Program-made: the position numbers and the translations under genes
Shown here: positions 44,616 through 53,636 of the stretch, in pieces
How positions within the stretch are numbered: position 1 is the stretch's first letter
Layout of the letters: each line of letters opens with the position of its first letter
The notes under the pieces: model-generated
The model's input: the letters and a program-made list of their open reading frames with translations, nothing else
What the model was told of the DNA's origin: nothing
The model's database searches: none
Assembly (NCBI RefSeq): GCF_039729195.1
Contig: NZ_CP155796.1
Coordinates: forward strand, 1,302,001-1,366,000
DNA: 64,000 nucleotides
Direction: 5' to 3'
Source of the DNA: Mycobacterium sp. DL
GTDB lineage: Bacteria; Actinomycetota; Actinomycetes; Mycobacteriales; Mycobacteriaceae

Positions 44616-44992
44616 TAATAGCGGTCCTGGTGGCGTTTCGGCGGTCGATGCCGGACTGGATCGTGGCAGACCTCTGGCGATCCACTGCGAGACACCCAGC
44701 AATGTTGTTACTGATGCTAATCAAATTCCGTCGAGTGTCGATTTGTGACGCAGTTCGTAATATCTGGTGATCCACGATGAGTCAAAGCCATCGCCTAATA
44801 CTTGTATATAGACTGTGCAAACCAGAGTTTGGTTATCTTTCAAGTACATCAAAGCGAATGCGCGGGTGGCCCTGAACTGTATCGCATAGTATCAATCTGG
44901 CAACGTTCATCTGAGGTCGCTTGTCATTCAGATGGTCGGAGCATCACGCGGGGTCGCCCTCAGAAGCGCGCCGTGAAGAAGATTCTCGACAG
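44616..44992. other. AT-rich leader/intergenic region upstream of the desaturase
   Basis: 377 bases, about 46-50% GC by eye, well below the surrounding DNA. It contains the predicted desaturase promoter (44757-44785) and an inverted repeat at 44818-44831. A TTG-started 64-codon frame on the plus strand lacks a Shine-Dalgarno and is not supported. No other gene is seen. Confidence 0.5.
44757..44785 (-). promoter_or_regulatory. Predicted sigma-A promoter of the lone desaturase
   Basis: On the minus strand, TTGACT (44780-44785) and TATTAC (44757-44762) are 17 bases apart; the leader would be about 135 bases. A CAAAC-CAGA-GTTTG inverted repeat (44818-44831) lies about 33 bases upstream of the -35, a possible activator or repressor site. 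Confidence 0.55.
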
Positions 44993-45568
44993 CTAGGTGA
45001 CGCTGATCGCGCGCGTCACCATGCGGGCGATCATGCGGCAGAAGCCGGGTTCCAACGGTTGGTCGGTGTACAACGCGACGGCGTTCAGCGGCGAGGTCAA
45101 CAGATGCATGACGAATACCGGTTTGACGTCGCCGCGCACCTCGCCGCGTCCCGCAGCCCGCTCGAGCACCTCTTCGATGACTTTCTGCCGTATCTCCCAG
45201 AACTGCATTCTGGTGTCCGCGTCCACCACCATCGACTTGCTGTCGACGACGAACATGCGCGCGATCCTGCGCGCCACAGGTTCGTTGAGGTAATCGCCCA
45301 GGTTCATCGCCAATTCGGTGAGGTCGCCGTGAAGGGACCCGGTGTCGGGCAGTGAGAACATCTTCGTGGTGTAGCTGCGGAGCGCTTCGAGGATCAGCTC
45401 GCGTTCACTGGTCCACATCTTGTGCACGTAGTCGGGGCTCAGATGGGATCGGTGGGCGACGCCTTCGAAGCTGAACCGGTCCACCCCCCACAGTTGCAGC
45501 TCGCCGAGCGCGGCATCCAAGGCTCTGGCGCGTGTCGACACGTCGACATCGGACACAGACTGCTCCAT
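44993..45568 (-). CDS. TetR family regulator
   Basis: 191 residues from ATG 45568, with GGGGGGA 8 bases upstream. Helix-turn-helix at about residues 28-66 (FSFEGVAHRSHLSPDYVHKMWTSERELI). C-terminal domain has no recognised ligand motif. It lies upstream of the lone desaturase on the same strand, separated by the AT-rich region, and may regulate it. Ligand and operator unknown. Confidence 0.83.
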   Translation of the reverse strand: MEQSVSDVDVSTRARALDAALGELQLWGVDRFSFEGVAHRSHLSPDYVHKMWTSERELILEALRSYTTKMFSLPDTGSLHGDLTELAMNLGDYLNEPVARRIARMFVVDSKSMVVDADTRMQFWEIRQKVIEEVLERAAGRGEVRGDVKPVFVMHLLTSPLNAVALYTDQPLEPGFCRMIARMVTRAISVT

Positions 45569-45662
45569 GACAAATCCCCCCACCCCTGCGCCGAGAGTAC
45601 GGAAATTGACGCCCGCTGAATGGCGTTTCTCGATTTCCGCACACTCGGGCGGGAATCGGGGG

Positions 45663-48239
45663 TCAGGCGGCTTTGAGCCTGATCCGCCAGCGCACGAAGC
45701 CGAGGTAGAACACGCTGATCGCCACCAGCATCGCCATGTCGAACAGCCAGGCGCCCGAGGTGTGCTCCCAGTGCCGGTCCTTCGGAGTCAGCGGTCCCGG
45801 GACCAGCCGGATCAGGTCGATCGTCGACGCTGAGGCCGCAAAGCCCCAACGCGCCGGTGTCACCCACGACATCTGGTCCAGCACGAGGCGGTCGGTCACC
45901 GGGATCATGCCGCCGGAGAACACCAGCTGACTCATGATCGCCACGACGAGCAACGGCATGATCTGCTCGGCCGATTTGGCCAGCGCCGAGAGCGCCAGGC
46001 CGACCATCGCCGCGGCCACACAGGTCATCGCGATGTCGACGAACATCTCCAGGCTGCGGTTGCCGATCACGGCGCCGCTCTCGACCGATCCCGGCCCCCA
46101 GCCTTTGCCCAGGATGGCGATCGAGGTGACGATCGCAGCCTGCACGACGGCGAACGCGGTGAACACCACCACCTTCGCCATCAGGTAGGCCGACGTCGAC
46201 AGGCCCACGGCCTGCTCGCGGCGGAAGATGGCGCGCTCGCCGATCAACGCCCGGATGGTCAGGGCGGTCCCCATGAAGATCGCGCCGACATTGAGCATCA
46301 CCAGGATCTGTCCCGGTTCGTTGGGGGCCTCGCCGCCCTCCAGCGCGGTCACCGGCATGCCGAACCCGACGTCGCCGGGCACCGACAGCGACAGGATCCC
46401 CATGATGAACGGCAGCATCATCAGGAACGCGAAGTAGCCCCGGTCGGAGATCACCAGCCGAATCTGGCGTCGCGCGATGGTGGACAACTGTCGTCGCACG
46501 CTCGTGCGGGTCGGGTTGCCGAGTTCGGAGGGAGTGAGGGCTGCCGGCTGTGGCGGCGGTGGCCCGTGCTGGTCGAGGTAGCGCTGCGCTGCGGCTTCCG
46601 GGTCGCCGGCGACGCCGCTGAAGATGTCGGCCCAGTTGGTGGTGCCCATCGAAGGGCCGATCTGACTGGGCGGCCCGTAGAACGCGGTCTTTCCGCCCGG
46701 TGCGAGCAACAGCACCTGGTCGCACACATCGAGGTAGGTCAACGAGTGGGTGACGACGAGCACCACGCGGCCGGCATCGGCCAACTGGCGCAGCATCGTC
46801 ATCACCTGGCGGTCCAGGGCGGGGTCCAGGCCGGAGGTCGGCTCGTCGAGTATGAGCAGCGACGGGCCGGTCAGCAGCTCGAGGGCGACCGAGGCGCGCT
46901 TTCGTTGCCCGCCGGAGAGCTTGTCGACCCTGGTGTCGAGGTGCTTGGTCATCTCGAGTTCTTCGAGCACCTCGTTGACGACCTGCTCACGGTCGACCTT
47001 GGTGGTGTCGGGCGGCAGCCGCAGCTCGGCGGCGTACATCAAGGCCTGCCTGACCGTCAGCTGACCGTGCACCACGTCGTCCTGGGGCACCATGCCGATC
47101 CGGGAGCGCAGCGAGGCGTACTCGGCGTGCACGTCATGGCCCTCGAACGACACCTGGCCGGTCGTCGGGTGGGTGTAGCCGGCGACGAGCCGGGCGAAGG
47201 TCGACTTGCCGGCACCGGACGGGCCGATGATCGCGGTCAGCGTTCCCGGCCGCGCCGAGATCGAGATGTTCTCCAGCAGCGTCTTGTTGCCCTCGATGGT
47301 CCACGTCACGCCGTGTACGTCGAGGCCGCCGGTGGCGGTGTCGGCGGCGGTCTCGGTGCGGCGCACCAGGGTGCCGTCTCGGAAGACGAGGTCGACGTTG
47401 CCGATGGTGACGGTGTCACCGTCGGTCAGCATCGCGGAGTCGACGCGGGAGCCGTTGACGAAGGTGCCGTTGATGCTGCGGTTGTCGCGGATCTCGGTTC
47501 CGGACGGACCCGGGATCAACGTGGCATGGTGCCGGGAGGCGAGCACGTCCGGGATGACGATGTTGTTGTCGCTCGCGCGGCCGATCTTGATCGACCCCGC
47601 GGGGACCTCCGCGGGGCGGCCCGGTCGCAGGATCTTGAGCATGCTGGTCGCGAGGTTGCCGTCGCTGGAGCGTGGCGCAGCCGCCGGTCCCATCACCGTG
47701 GCCGACTCCAGCCCCGGTGCGGACATCGGCTGCGGCACAGGCATCGGCGCGGGCCGTGACGGCGGCGGCGTGCTGGGCGGATAGCCACCGGGTCCGGTCG
47801 GGTATCCGGGCCGCGGCCGCTGCGCAGGTGGCCGTCCTGTCGGGGGCGGTGGTTGGCTGGGCCACGTCGCGCTGGAGCGGCCTGCAACCGGGACCGCGGC
47901 CGTCGGCGGTGGCGAACCCGCCGATCCCTGATGGCGGCCGACCTCGAAGGTCAGCAGCGGCCCGTCCGGGTTGCCCACATGGATCTGCTGGCCGTCGGTG
48001 ATGTCGGCGGCGGGTACCCGTCGGCCGTTGAGGTACATCCCGTTGAGGCTGCCGTTGTCGATCGCGATCCACCGGCCCTGATCGAACCGCAGCACCAGGT
48101 GGGCGCGGGAGATCAACGGGTGGGCAATGCGGACGTCGGCGCGTAGATCGCGGCCGACGACAACGTCATTGCCTGCTGAAAAGGTGCGGGGGGATCCGTC
48201 GTACCGAACGGTCAGCGCAGGTGTTGCTGGTCGGCTCAC
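45663..48239 (-). CDS. FHA-domain ABC exporter (Rv1747-like)
   Basis: 858 residues. FHA domain 1 (about 8-100; VVVGRDLRADVRIAHPLISRAHL), a Pro-rich linker, FHA 2 (about 210-295; IGRASDNNIVIPDVLASRHHATL), an ABC ATPase (about 310-540; Walker A GPSGAGKST, LSGGQ, LLILDEPTSG) and an ABC-2 type membrane domain. FHA domains bind phospho-Thr; in M. tuberculosis the homologue is phosphorylated by PknF and exports PIM/LAM-related glycolipids. Close match to Rv1747 in order and motifs, but no pknF-like kinase lies next to it here. GTG/ATG at 48239 starts the protein. Confidence 0.95.
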   Translation of the reverse strand: MSRPATPALTVRYDGSPRTFSAGNDVVVGRDLRADVRIAHPLISRAHLVLRFDQGRWIAIDNGSLNGMYLNGRRVPAADITDGQQIHVGNPDGPLLTFEVGRHQGSAGSPPPTAAVPVAGRSSATWPSQPPPPTGRPPAQRPRPGYPTGPGGYPPSTPPPSRPAPMPVPQPMSAPGLESATVMGPAAAPRSSDGNLATSMLKILRPGRPAEVPAGSIKIGRASDNNIVIPDVLASRHHATLIPGPSGTEIRDNRSINGTFVNGSRVDSAMLTDGDTVTIGNVDLVFRDGTLVRRTETAADTATGGLDVHGVTWTIEGNKTLLENISISARPGTLTAIIGPSGAGKSTFARLVAGYTHPTTGQVSFEGHDVHAEYASLRSRIGMVPQDDVVHGQLTVRQALMYAAELRLPPDTTKVDREQVVNEVLEELEMTKHLDTRVDKLSGGQRKRASVALELLTGPSLLILDEPTSGLDPALDRQVMTMLRQLADAGRVVLVVTHSLTYLDVCDQVLLLAPGGKTAFYGPPSQIGPSMGTTNWADIFSGVAGDPEAAAQRYLDQHGPPPPQPAALTPSELGNPTRTSVRRQLSTIARRQIRLVISDRGYFAFLMMLPFIMGILSLSVPGDVGFGMPVTALEGGEAPNEPGQILVMLNVGAIFMGTALTIRALIGERAIFRREQAVGLSTSAYLMAKVVVFTAFAVVQAAIVTSIAILGKGWGPGSVESGAVIGNRSLEMFVDIAMTCVAAAMVGLALSALAKSAEQIMPLLVVAIMSQLVFSGGMIPVTDRLVLDQMSWVTPARWGFAASASTIDLIRLVPGPLTPKDRHWEHTSGAWLFDMAMLVAISVFYLGFVRWRIRLKAA

Positions 48240-48293
48240 GGAGCCGCTCCGGCGGCGACATTAGACATCGCGACCAACTGTATCGGTAAGACC

Positions 48294-48683
48294 TCAGGCG
48301 GGGATGGTCCACCTGACGGTGTCCGTGATCTGATGCAGCGCTGTTATCTGGTTGTTCTTGACGGTGATGATGTGGGCGAACGCGGCGTCGACGGCGGTGT
48401 CTCCGGCGCGCGCGGAACCCCGGTACGCACCCAGGACGACGACGCGGTCGCCGGTGGGGAGGAACTCCGCGGGTTCCACCTCGACGTCGTACACCGAATC
48501 GATGCGGCCCCATACGGCGGAGATCATCGCGACACGCCCGTGGTGCTCGCCTCCGACGCCGTGCGGCATGCCCTTGCTGACAACTCCTTCGAAATCGTCT
48601 GTGAGCAAGTCGAATAGGGCTTGGCCGTCGCCCTCGGCGAGGGCTCGGTAGAAGCGTTGGGCGACTTCGGTGGGGGTGGTCAT
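48294..48683 (-). CDS. SnoaL-like / nuclear transport factor 2 fold protein
   Basis: 129 residues; cone fold signature MTTPTEVAQRFYRALAEGD, FEGVVSKGMPHGVGG, TGDRVVVLGAYRGSA, FAHIITVKNNQI. Such proteins are enzymes (cyclases, isomerases) or ligand binders. AGGAGAGGAG precedes the ATG. Divergent from a TetR gene with a palindromic operator between. Confidence 0.85.
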   Translation of the reverse strand: MTTPTEVAQRFYRALAEGDGQALFDLLTDDFEGVVSKGMPHGVGGEHHGRVAMISAVWGRIDSVYDVEVEPAEFLPTGDRVVVLGAYRGSARAGDTAVDAAFAHIITVKNNQITALHQITDTVRWTIPA

Positions 48684-48700
48684 GACGGCTCCTCTCCTTT

Positions 48701-48716
48701 TAGAGGGTAACCTCTA
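48701..48716. promoter_or_regulatory. TetR-type operator between SnoaL and TetR genes
   Basis: TAGAGGGTAACCTCTA is a 16-bp near-palindrome (arms TAGAGG / CCTCTA). It sits 17 bases upstream of the SnoaL start and just upstream of TAGGGT (48720-48725), the -10 of the divergent TetR gene, which ends 6 bases before ATG 48732. Autoregulation is predicted. Confidence 0.65.
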
Positions 48717-48731
48717 TTTTAGGGTGGAGCA

Positions 48732-49295
48732 ATGCCGCGGCCCGCCCGATACACCGTCGACGTGTTGCTCGACGCAGCCGCCGAACTCCTGGCCGCCGAA
48801 GGACCTGCGGCGGTGACGATGTCGGCGGTCGCCCGCAGCACCGGCGCGCCGAGTGGATCGGTGTACCACCGATTTCCGACGAGGGCGGCGCTGTGCGGCG
48901 AGTTGTGGGTGCGCACCGAGGAGAGGTTCCAGGCGGTGTTCGTCGAGGCGCTCTCCACCTCCGACGACGCTCAGCAGCGCTGCGTGGCCGGCGCGCTGCG
49001 CATCGTGGCGTGGTGCCGGGAGCACCCCGTCGAGGCCCAGGTGCTGCTCGCCGGTCCCGACGCTCTCGGGATGTCCGACTGGCCCGAGCCCCTCACCGGC
49101 CGGCGGAAACGCTTGCAGCGCAAGCTCCGTAAGGTGCTCGCCGAGATACCCGACGATGCGGGCAGGGTCGGTGCCGCGCTGATCGACGTGCCCTATGCGA
49201 TCGTGCGGCGCCACCTGCGGGCCGGTCAGGCCATCCCGGTCAGCGCCGACGCGATCGTCGCCGACTGCGCGCGGGCCCTCATCGCCCCGAGCTGA
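48732..49295 (+). CDS. TetR family regulator of the SnoaL gene
   Basis: 187 residues. TetR helix-turn-helix at about 22-58 (VTMSAVARSTGAPSGSVYHRFPTRAAL). Regulatory domain uncharacterised. Its 3' end overlaps the end of the convergent old-yellow-enzyme gene by 17 bases. It likely represses itself and the SnoaL gene through the palindrome at 48701. Confidence 0.86.
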   Translation: MPRPARYTVDVLLDAAAELLAAEGPAAVTMSAVARSTGAPSGSVYHRFPTRAALCGELWVRTEERFQAVFVEALSTSDDAQQRCVAGALRIVAWCREHPVEAQVLLAGPDALGMSDWPEPLTGRRKRLQRKLRKVLAEIPDDAGRVGAALIDVPYAIVRRHLRAGQAIPVSADAIVADCARALIAPS

Positions 49296-50475
49296 CTGGT
49301 GACGGCGACCCCGTGCGCACGCAGTAGGTGTGGCTGTAGATCGTGGGCATGCACAGGTTGCAGTGGTCGCAGATCGACTTCACGCTGCTGTCGGCCTGAA
49401 TACGGTTCAGCAGATCCGGTTCGGCCAGTAACGCACGCCCCATCGCGACGAAGTCGAAGCCCTCGGCCATCGCCAGGTCCATGGTCTCGCGGTTGGTGAT
49501 ACCACCGAGCAGGATCAGCGGCATCGTCAACTCGGCGCGGAACCTCTTCGCATCCCTCATCAGGTAGGCCTCCTGGTACGGGTACTCGCGAATGAACTTC
49601 CTGCCCGTCATCCGGATGCCCCAGGACAGCGGGGGTTTGAAGGCCCCGGCGAATTCCTTGACCGGGGCGCCGCCACGGAACAGGAACATCGGGTTGAGCA
49701 GGGAACTGCCGGCCGTCAGCTCCAACGCGTCCAAACCGCCGTCTTCCTCCAGCCACTTGGCCGTCTGCAGCGACTCCTCGATCGGGATGCCGCCCCGCAC
49801 GCCGTCGGACATGTTCAGCTTCGCGGTCACCGCGATCTGATCACCGACCGCGCTTCTGACTGCCTGCACCACTCCGCGGGCAACCTTGGCGCGGTTGTAC
49901 AGCGAGCCGCCGAACTCGTCGTCGCGCCGGTTGATCATCGGGCTCAGGAATGCGCTGGCCAGGTAATTGTGCCCCAGATGGATCTCGACGGCGTCGAAGC
50001 CGGACGCGATCGCCAGTCGGGCGGCCTCGGCGTGGGCCTCCGTCACGTCGCGGATGTCGTCGCGGCTGGCCTTCTTGGCGAACCGCATCGACAGCGGGTT
50101 GAAGAAACGGACCGGAGCCAGTGCCTTCGCCTGGTTGGTGCGCGCGTTGGCGACCGGACCGGCGTGACCGATCTGCGCGCTGATCGCCGCGCCCTCGGCG
50201 TGGATGGCGTCGGTGAGCCGCCGCAGCCCCGGTACCGCCTCTGGGCGCATCCACAGCTGCCAGCCGTCGGTGCGGCCGCCGGGGGCCACGGCACAGTAGG
50301 CGACCGTGGTCATCCCCACGCCACCGGCCGCGGGAAGACGGTGGTAGGTGATCAGATCCTCGGTGACCAGTGCATCCGGCGTCGACGCCTCGAACGTCGC
50401 AGCCTTGATGATCCGGTTGCGCAGCGTCAGCGGACCGAGCTTCGCCGGGGTGAACACATCGTGCGGCACTGTCAT
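49279..50475 (-). CDS. NADH:flavin oxidoreductase / old yellow enzyme family protein
   Basis: 398 residues from ATG 50475. FMN barrel opening [22 protein letters not shown]; active-site QIGHAGP (where classical OYE has H-H/N); [17 protein letters not shown] and [12 protein letters not shown]-terminal Cys group (ICDHCNLC, then C in HTYCVR) suggests a [4Fe-4S] cluster as in 2,4-dienoyl-CoA-reductase-type members, although shortened and without a following FAD/NAD domain. It probably reduces an enone or dienoyl-CoA. Divergent from folD. Confidence 0.86.
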   Translation of the reverse strand: MTVPHDVFTPAKLGPLTLRNRIIKAATFEASTPDALVTEDLITYHRLPAAGGVGMTTVAYCAVAPGGRTDGWQLWMRPEAVPGLRRLTDAIHAEGAAISAQIGHAGPVANARTNQAKALAPVRFFNPLSMRFAKKASRDDIRDVTEAHAEAARLAIASGFDAVEIHLGHNYLASAFLSPMINRRDDEFGGSLYNRAKVARGVVQAVRSAVGDQIAVTAKLNMSDGVRGGIPIEESLQTAKWLEEDGGLDALELTAGSSLLNPMFLFRGGAPVKEFAGAFKPPLSWGIRMTGRKFIREYPYQEAYLMRDAKRFRAELTMPLILLGGITNRETMDLAMAEGFDFVAMGRALLAEPDLLNRIQADSSVKSICDHCNLCMPTIYSHTYCVRTGSPSPVSSGR

Positions 50476-50551
50476 GTCTACGGAGCTTGCCACGTCGGGG
50501 TTGCGGAGATCGCGATCGGCGAAGAAATCGCGGCCTGACAGAATGACTGCC

Positions 50552-51400
50552 GTGGGTGCGATCACTTTGGACGGTAAGGCCACGCGCGACGAGATCTTCG
50601 TCGACCTCAAGGAGCGCGTTGCGCGACTGACCGAGGCCGGGCGTACTCCGGGACTCGGCACGGTGCTGGTCGGCGACGATCCCGGATCACAGGCCTACGT
50701 CCGCGGCAAGCACTCCGACTGCGCCAAGGTCGGCATCAACTCGATCCGCCGTGACCTGCCCGCCGACATCAGTCAGGCCGCCCTCGAGGAGATCCTCGAC
50801 GAGCTCAACGCCAACCCCGAGTGCACCGGCTACATCGTCCAGTTGCCGCTGCCCAAGCATCTGAACGAGAACGCGGCCCTCGAACGTGTCGACCCGGACA
50901 AGGACGCCGACGGGCTGCACCCGATGAACCTGGGCAAGCTGGTGCTCAACGAGCCGGCGCCGCTGCCGTGTACACCGCGGGGCATCGTGCACCTGCTGCG
51001 GCGCTACGAGGTCGAGATCGCGGGGGCCCACGTTGCGGTGATCGGCCGCGGCGTCACCGTCGGTCGCCCCCTCGGTCTGCTGCTGACCCGGCGTTCGGAG
51101 AACGCCACCGTCACGTTGTGCCACACCGCGACCCGCCACCTGCCCCAGATCACCCTCGAAGCCGACATCATCGTGGCCGCGGCGGGGGTGCCGCACATGG
51201 TGACCGCGGAGATGGTGCGTCCCGGCGCGGCGGTCGTCGACGTCGGGGTGAGTCGCGACGACGCAGGCAAGCTCGTCGGCGACGTGCACCCCGACGTCTG
51301 GGACGTGGCCGGCCATGTCTCACCGAACCCGGGCGGCGTCGGCCCGTTGACGCGGGCGTTCCTGCTGACGAACGTGGTTGAGCGCGCCGAGCGGTCGTGA
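50552..51400 (+). CDS. folD: Bifunctional methylene-THF dehydrogenase/cyclohydrolase FolD
   Basis: 282 residues. Folate motif [13 protein letters not shown] with catalytic Lys, [17 protein letters not shown] and NADP loop [11 protein letters not shown]. It interconverts 5,10-methylene-THF and 10-formyl-THF. GTG 50552 matches the family start MGAI; ATG 50543 is an alternative. CAGAAT ends 7 bases before the GTG. Followed by DUF3017 after 3 bases, as in M. tuberculosis (Rv3356c-Rv3355c). Confidence 0.97.
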   Translation: MGAITLDGKATRDEIFVDLKERVARLTEAGRTPGLGTVLVGDDPGSQAYVRGKHSDCAKVGINSIRRDLPADISQAALEEILDELNANPECTGYIVQLPLPKHLNENAALERVDPDKDADGLHPMNLGKLVLNEPAPLPCTPRGIVHLLRRYEVEIAGAHVAVIGRGVTVGRPLGLLLTRRSENATVTLCHTATRHLPQITLEADIIVAAAGVPHMVTAEMVRPGAAVVDVGVSRDDAGKLVGDVHPDVWDVAGHVSPNPGGVGPLTRAFLLTNVVERAERS

Positions 51401-51403
51401 CGT

Positions 51404-51697
51404 GTGACCCTCAGGGAGTTCGGCCGCAGGGTCTTCGCCGGGCAGTGGCCGATCCTGGTGGTGAGCCTGATCCTGGTGGCGGCCTTCGTCCTGGTGGCCA
51501 TGGGTTACTGGCGTCGTGGCGCAGCGGTGATGGCCGTCGGCGTCGGTGTCGCGGCCGGGTTGCGGTTGACGCTCTCCGATGAACGGGCCGGGCTGCTCGC
51601 GGTGCGCACCCGAACGGTCGACTTCCTCACCACCGCGTCGGTCAGCGCGGCGATGCTCTACATCGCCTGGACGATCGATCCGCTCGGCACCAGCTAG
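51404..51697 (+). CDS. DUF3017 small membrane protein
   Basis: 97 residues with three hydrophobic segments (WPILVVSLILVAAFVLVAM; GAAVMAVGVGVAAGL; VDFLTTASVSAAMLYIAWTI). Conserved next to folD in mycobacteria; function unknown. Overlaps nothing but is almost certainly cotranscribed with folD. Confidence 0.88.
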   Translation: MTLREFGRRVFAGQWPILVVSLILVAAFVLVAMGYWRRGAAVMAVGVGVAAGLRLTLSDERAGLLAVRTRTVDFLTTASVSAAMLYIAWTIDPLGTS

Positions 51698-51708
51698 CGC
51701 CTCGCGCC

Positions 51709-52596
51709 TCAGTCCGCGGCTGCTCGAAGCGCCGTGACCGCAAGGTGCGCGGCACGCCCAATCGCGTGATCGACGAGTGGCAGGTACACGTCGGATCGTG
51801 CTGATCGAGTGAAGACGGACACGGCGATGGGGTCCTCCCCGGGGAAGGCGACGACGGCAACCTCGTTGCGGATCGGGCCGATCGTGCCGGTCTTGCCCGC
51901 CACGGTGACGTCCGCAAACGGGAAGGCCGACCTGATGCGGTGTGGCCAGATCTGTTGAGCGAGAATTTCTCTCATCTGAGCGCAGCTGTCGGCATCGGCG
52001 ACGCTGTCGGTCCAGATGCCGGTCAGCACCGCGTTCATGTCCGCGGCACTGGTGGCGGTCGTATAGGCGGGGTCGAAGGCTTCGCTGTCGGTGACCGAGT
52101 TGTTGCTGGCCAGCAGTCCGACGGCTTCAGACAGTGTCAACGCGCCCGTGTCGTGGATGACTTGGCGCTGGAGCGCCGCCGTTCCGCCGACCACCCGGGT
52201 GCTCATCAGTCCGAGGTCGGCGATGACCCGATTCACGCTGTCCATCCCGACCGCAGCCAACAGTACGTCGGCTGCTGCATTGTCTGACAGGGTGATCATC
52301 ATCCGGGCGACGTCGAGCCACGATAACGCCACCGGATCGCTGAAAAGGCTGATCCCGGTGGGGCCGGGTGTGCAGTCGCCGGGCACGATGCGCACCACCG
52401 CATGTGGATCGATCTCTCCAGAGTCGAAAGCCCGCGCCGCGGCGATCAACACGAGCACCTTGTAGACGGAGGCGGCAACCACCGGAGCGGCGCCGTGGTG
52501 ATCGACGGCAAGCCCGGCCCGACCGATGTACTGGGCACGCAACCATCCGCGACAGCCTGCGTCGATGAACACCGCGCTGATCTCGGCCGCTGTCAT
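51709..52596 (-). CDS. Class A beta-lactamase-like serine hydrolase lacking the general base
   Basis: 295 residues from ATG 52596. Active-site S-x-x-K in ASVYK (near 45), SDN in LSDNAAADVL, and KTGT in VAGKTGTIG. No signal peptide or lipobox precedes the catalytic domain, so it is likely cytoplasmic. I find no ExxLN omega-loop motif for the deacylating Glu166, unlike the enzyme at 53637. It may acylate slowly, acting as a sensor or esterase. Its ATG overlaps the LysR stop (TGATG), so it is the second gene of a LysR operon. Confidence 0.8.
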   Translation of the reverse strand: MTAAEISAVFIDAGCRGWLRAQYIGRAGLAVDHHGAAPVVAASVYKVLVLIAAARAFDSGEIDPHAVVRIVPGDCTPGPTGISLFSDPVALSWLDVARMMITLSDNAAADVLLAAVGMDSVNRVIADLGLMSTRVVGGTAALQRQVIHDTGALTLSEAVGLLASNNSVTDSEAFDPAYTTATSAADMNAVLTGIWTDSVADADSCAQMREILAQQIWPHRIRSAFPFADVTVAGKTGTIGPIRNEVAVVAFPGEDPIAVSVFTRSARSDVYLPLVDHAIGRAAHLAVTALRAAAD

Positions 52597-53483
52597 CAGT
52601 TGGTGCGCAGAAGTTCTCGGTCGAGCGCGTACAGCAGCTCGTCGACGCTGAGTCCGGGCGCGGTGACGATGCGCACGCGCAGGGCGGCGTCGTCGACCAG
52701 CATTCGCCGGTGAACCGTTCCGGAGAGCACAGGCGCAGTGCTGGTCGCGAGACCGAAGCACCGCCCCGACGCCACCGCCGCCCCGACCTCTCGATGGGTG
52801 GATGCGGCCTGGATGGCCGGATCGAGGCCGCGGCGTCGGAGACTGTCGATCATCAGGTCGTGACCAGCTGGATTGTCCTCCCGTGGTGGCGTGGCGAAAT
52901 CCAAGCCGTCGAGCATCTGGGCGCGCGGCGATCGCGCTGTCGCGGTGCGGTGTCCGGCCGGTACGACGACGCTGCGCCCGAGTGTGATCACCGGGCCCGC
53001 GATGACGCCTTCGACCAGCGCGGGGTGCTGAATCACCGCAAGATGCAGCGCTCCCCGGCGGACGTCCGACAGCAACTGCGAGGTGCCGTTAGTCACTGTC
53101 GACAAGGACGCATCGGCCGGAGTCGAGCTGCGGCGCAGCGCGTAGGTGCAGCGTGCGACGAGCTCGTCGTCGAGTTGCGGGATGACCCCCCATCGCAGCC
53201 GTTGCAGCACACCGAAGAGGTGCTGCGCGTCGTCGAGCAACCTCGTCGAGTCATCGACGATCAGGCGGGCGCGGGGCAGCAGAGCCGCGCCTTCGGCAGT
53301 CACCATCGCGCCGTCGGCCGTCCGCTCGATCAGCTTCAGACCGAGGTGCTTCTCGAGTCGGCGCAAGCCTTGCGAGACCGGCGGCTGCGTAACCCCGAGA
53401 CTGGCCGCGGCGCGGCCGAAATGCCGATTCTCCGCGACCTCGACGAAGTACCGCAGGTGTCTGAGAAGGTCCACGTCGTCCAT
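52596..53483 (-). CDS. LysR family regulator of the beta-lactamase locus
   Basis: 295 residues. LysR helix-turn-helix (HFGRAAASLGVTQPPVSQGLRRLEKHLGLKLIERT) followed by a periplasmic-binding-like effector domain. Divergent from the class A beta-lactamase and cotranscribed with a cytoplasmic homologue, an AmpR-AmpC-like layout that suggests induction by cell-wall fragments or beta-lactams; that is inference. LysR-type proteins usually bind T-N11-A sites in the shared 153-base intergenic region; I could not pick one with confidence. Confidence 0.88.
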   Translation of the reverse strand: MDDVDLLRHLRYFVEVAENRHFGRAAASLGVTQPPVSQGLRRLEKHLGLKLIERTADGAMVTAEGAALLPRARLIVDDSTRLLDDAQHLFGVLQRLRWGVIPQLDDELVARCTYALRRSSTPADASLSTVTNGTSQLLSDVRRGALHLAVIQHPALVEGVIAGPVITLGRSVVVPAGHRTATARSPRAQMLDGLDFATPPREDNPAGHDLMIDSLRRRGLDPAIQAASTHREVGAAVASGRCFGLATSTAPVLSGTVHRRMLVDDAALRVRIVTAPGLSVDELLYALDRELLRTN

Positions 53484-53636
53484 CCAACACGATTGCGCCG
53501 GTCAGCTGCGGCTAGTGTCTGCAACCAGTCGGGCCCCGCATTGATGGCCTTCTAGCTGCAGTTATTCGCGTCGGCGATCAGCGGTTCGCCTCGTGCGACT
53601 TGGCCGAGAACCACCCCGGGATGGTTTGTTCACACC

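Noticed and set aside
44802..44996. 64-codon plus-strand frame in the desaturase upstream region
   Set aside because: TTG start, no Shine-Dalgarno or -10, AT-rich non-mycobacterial codon use, overlaps regulatory sequence.
53484..53636. T-N11-A LysR box
   Set aside because: Several weak T-N11-A matches occur by chance in this GC context and none is clearly symmetric, so no site is reported.
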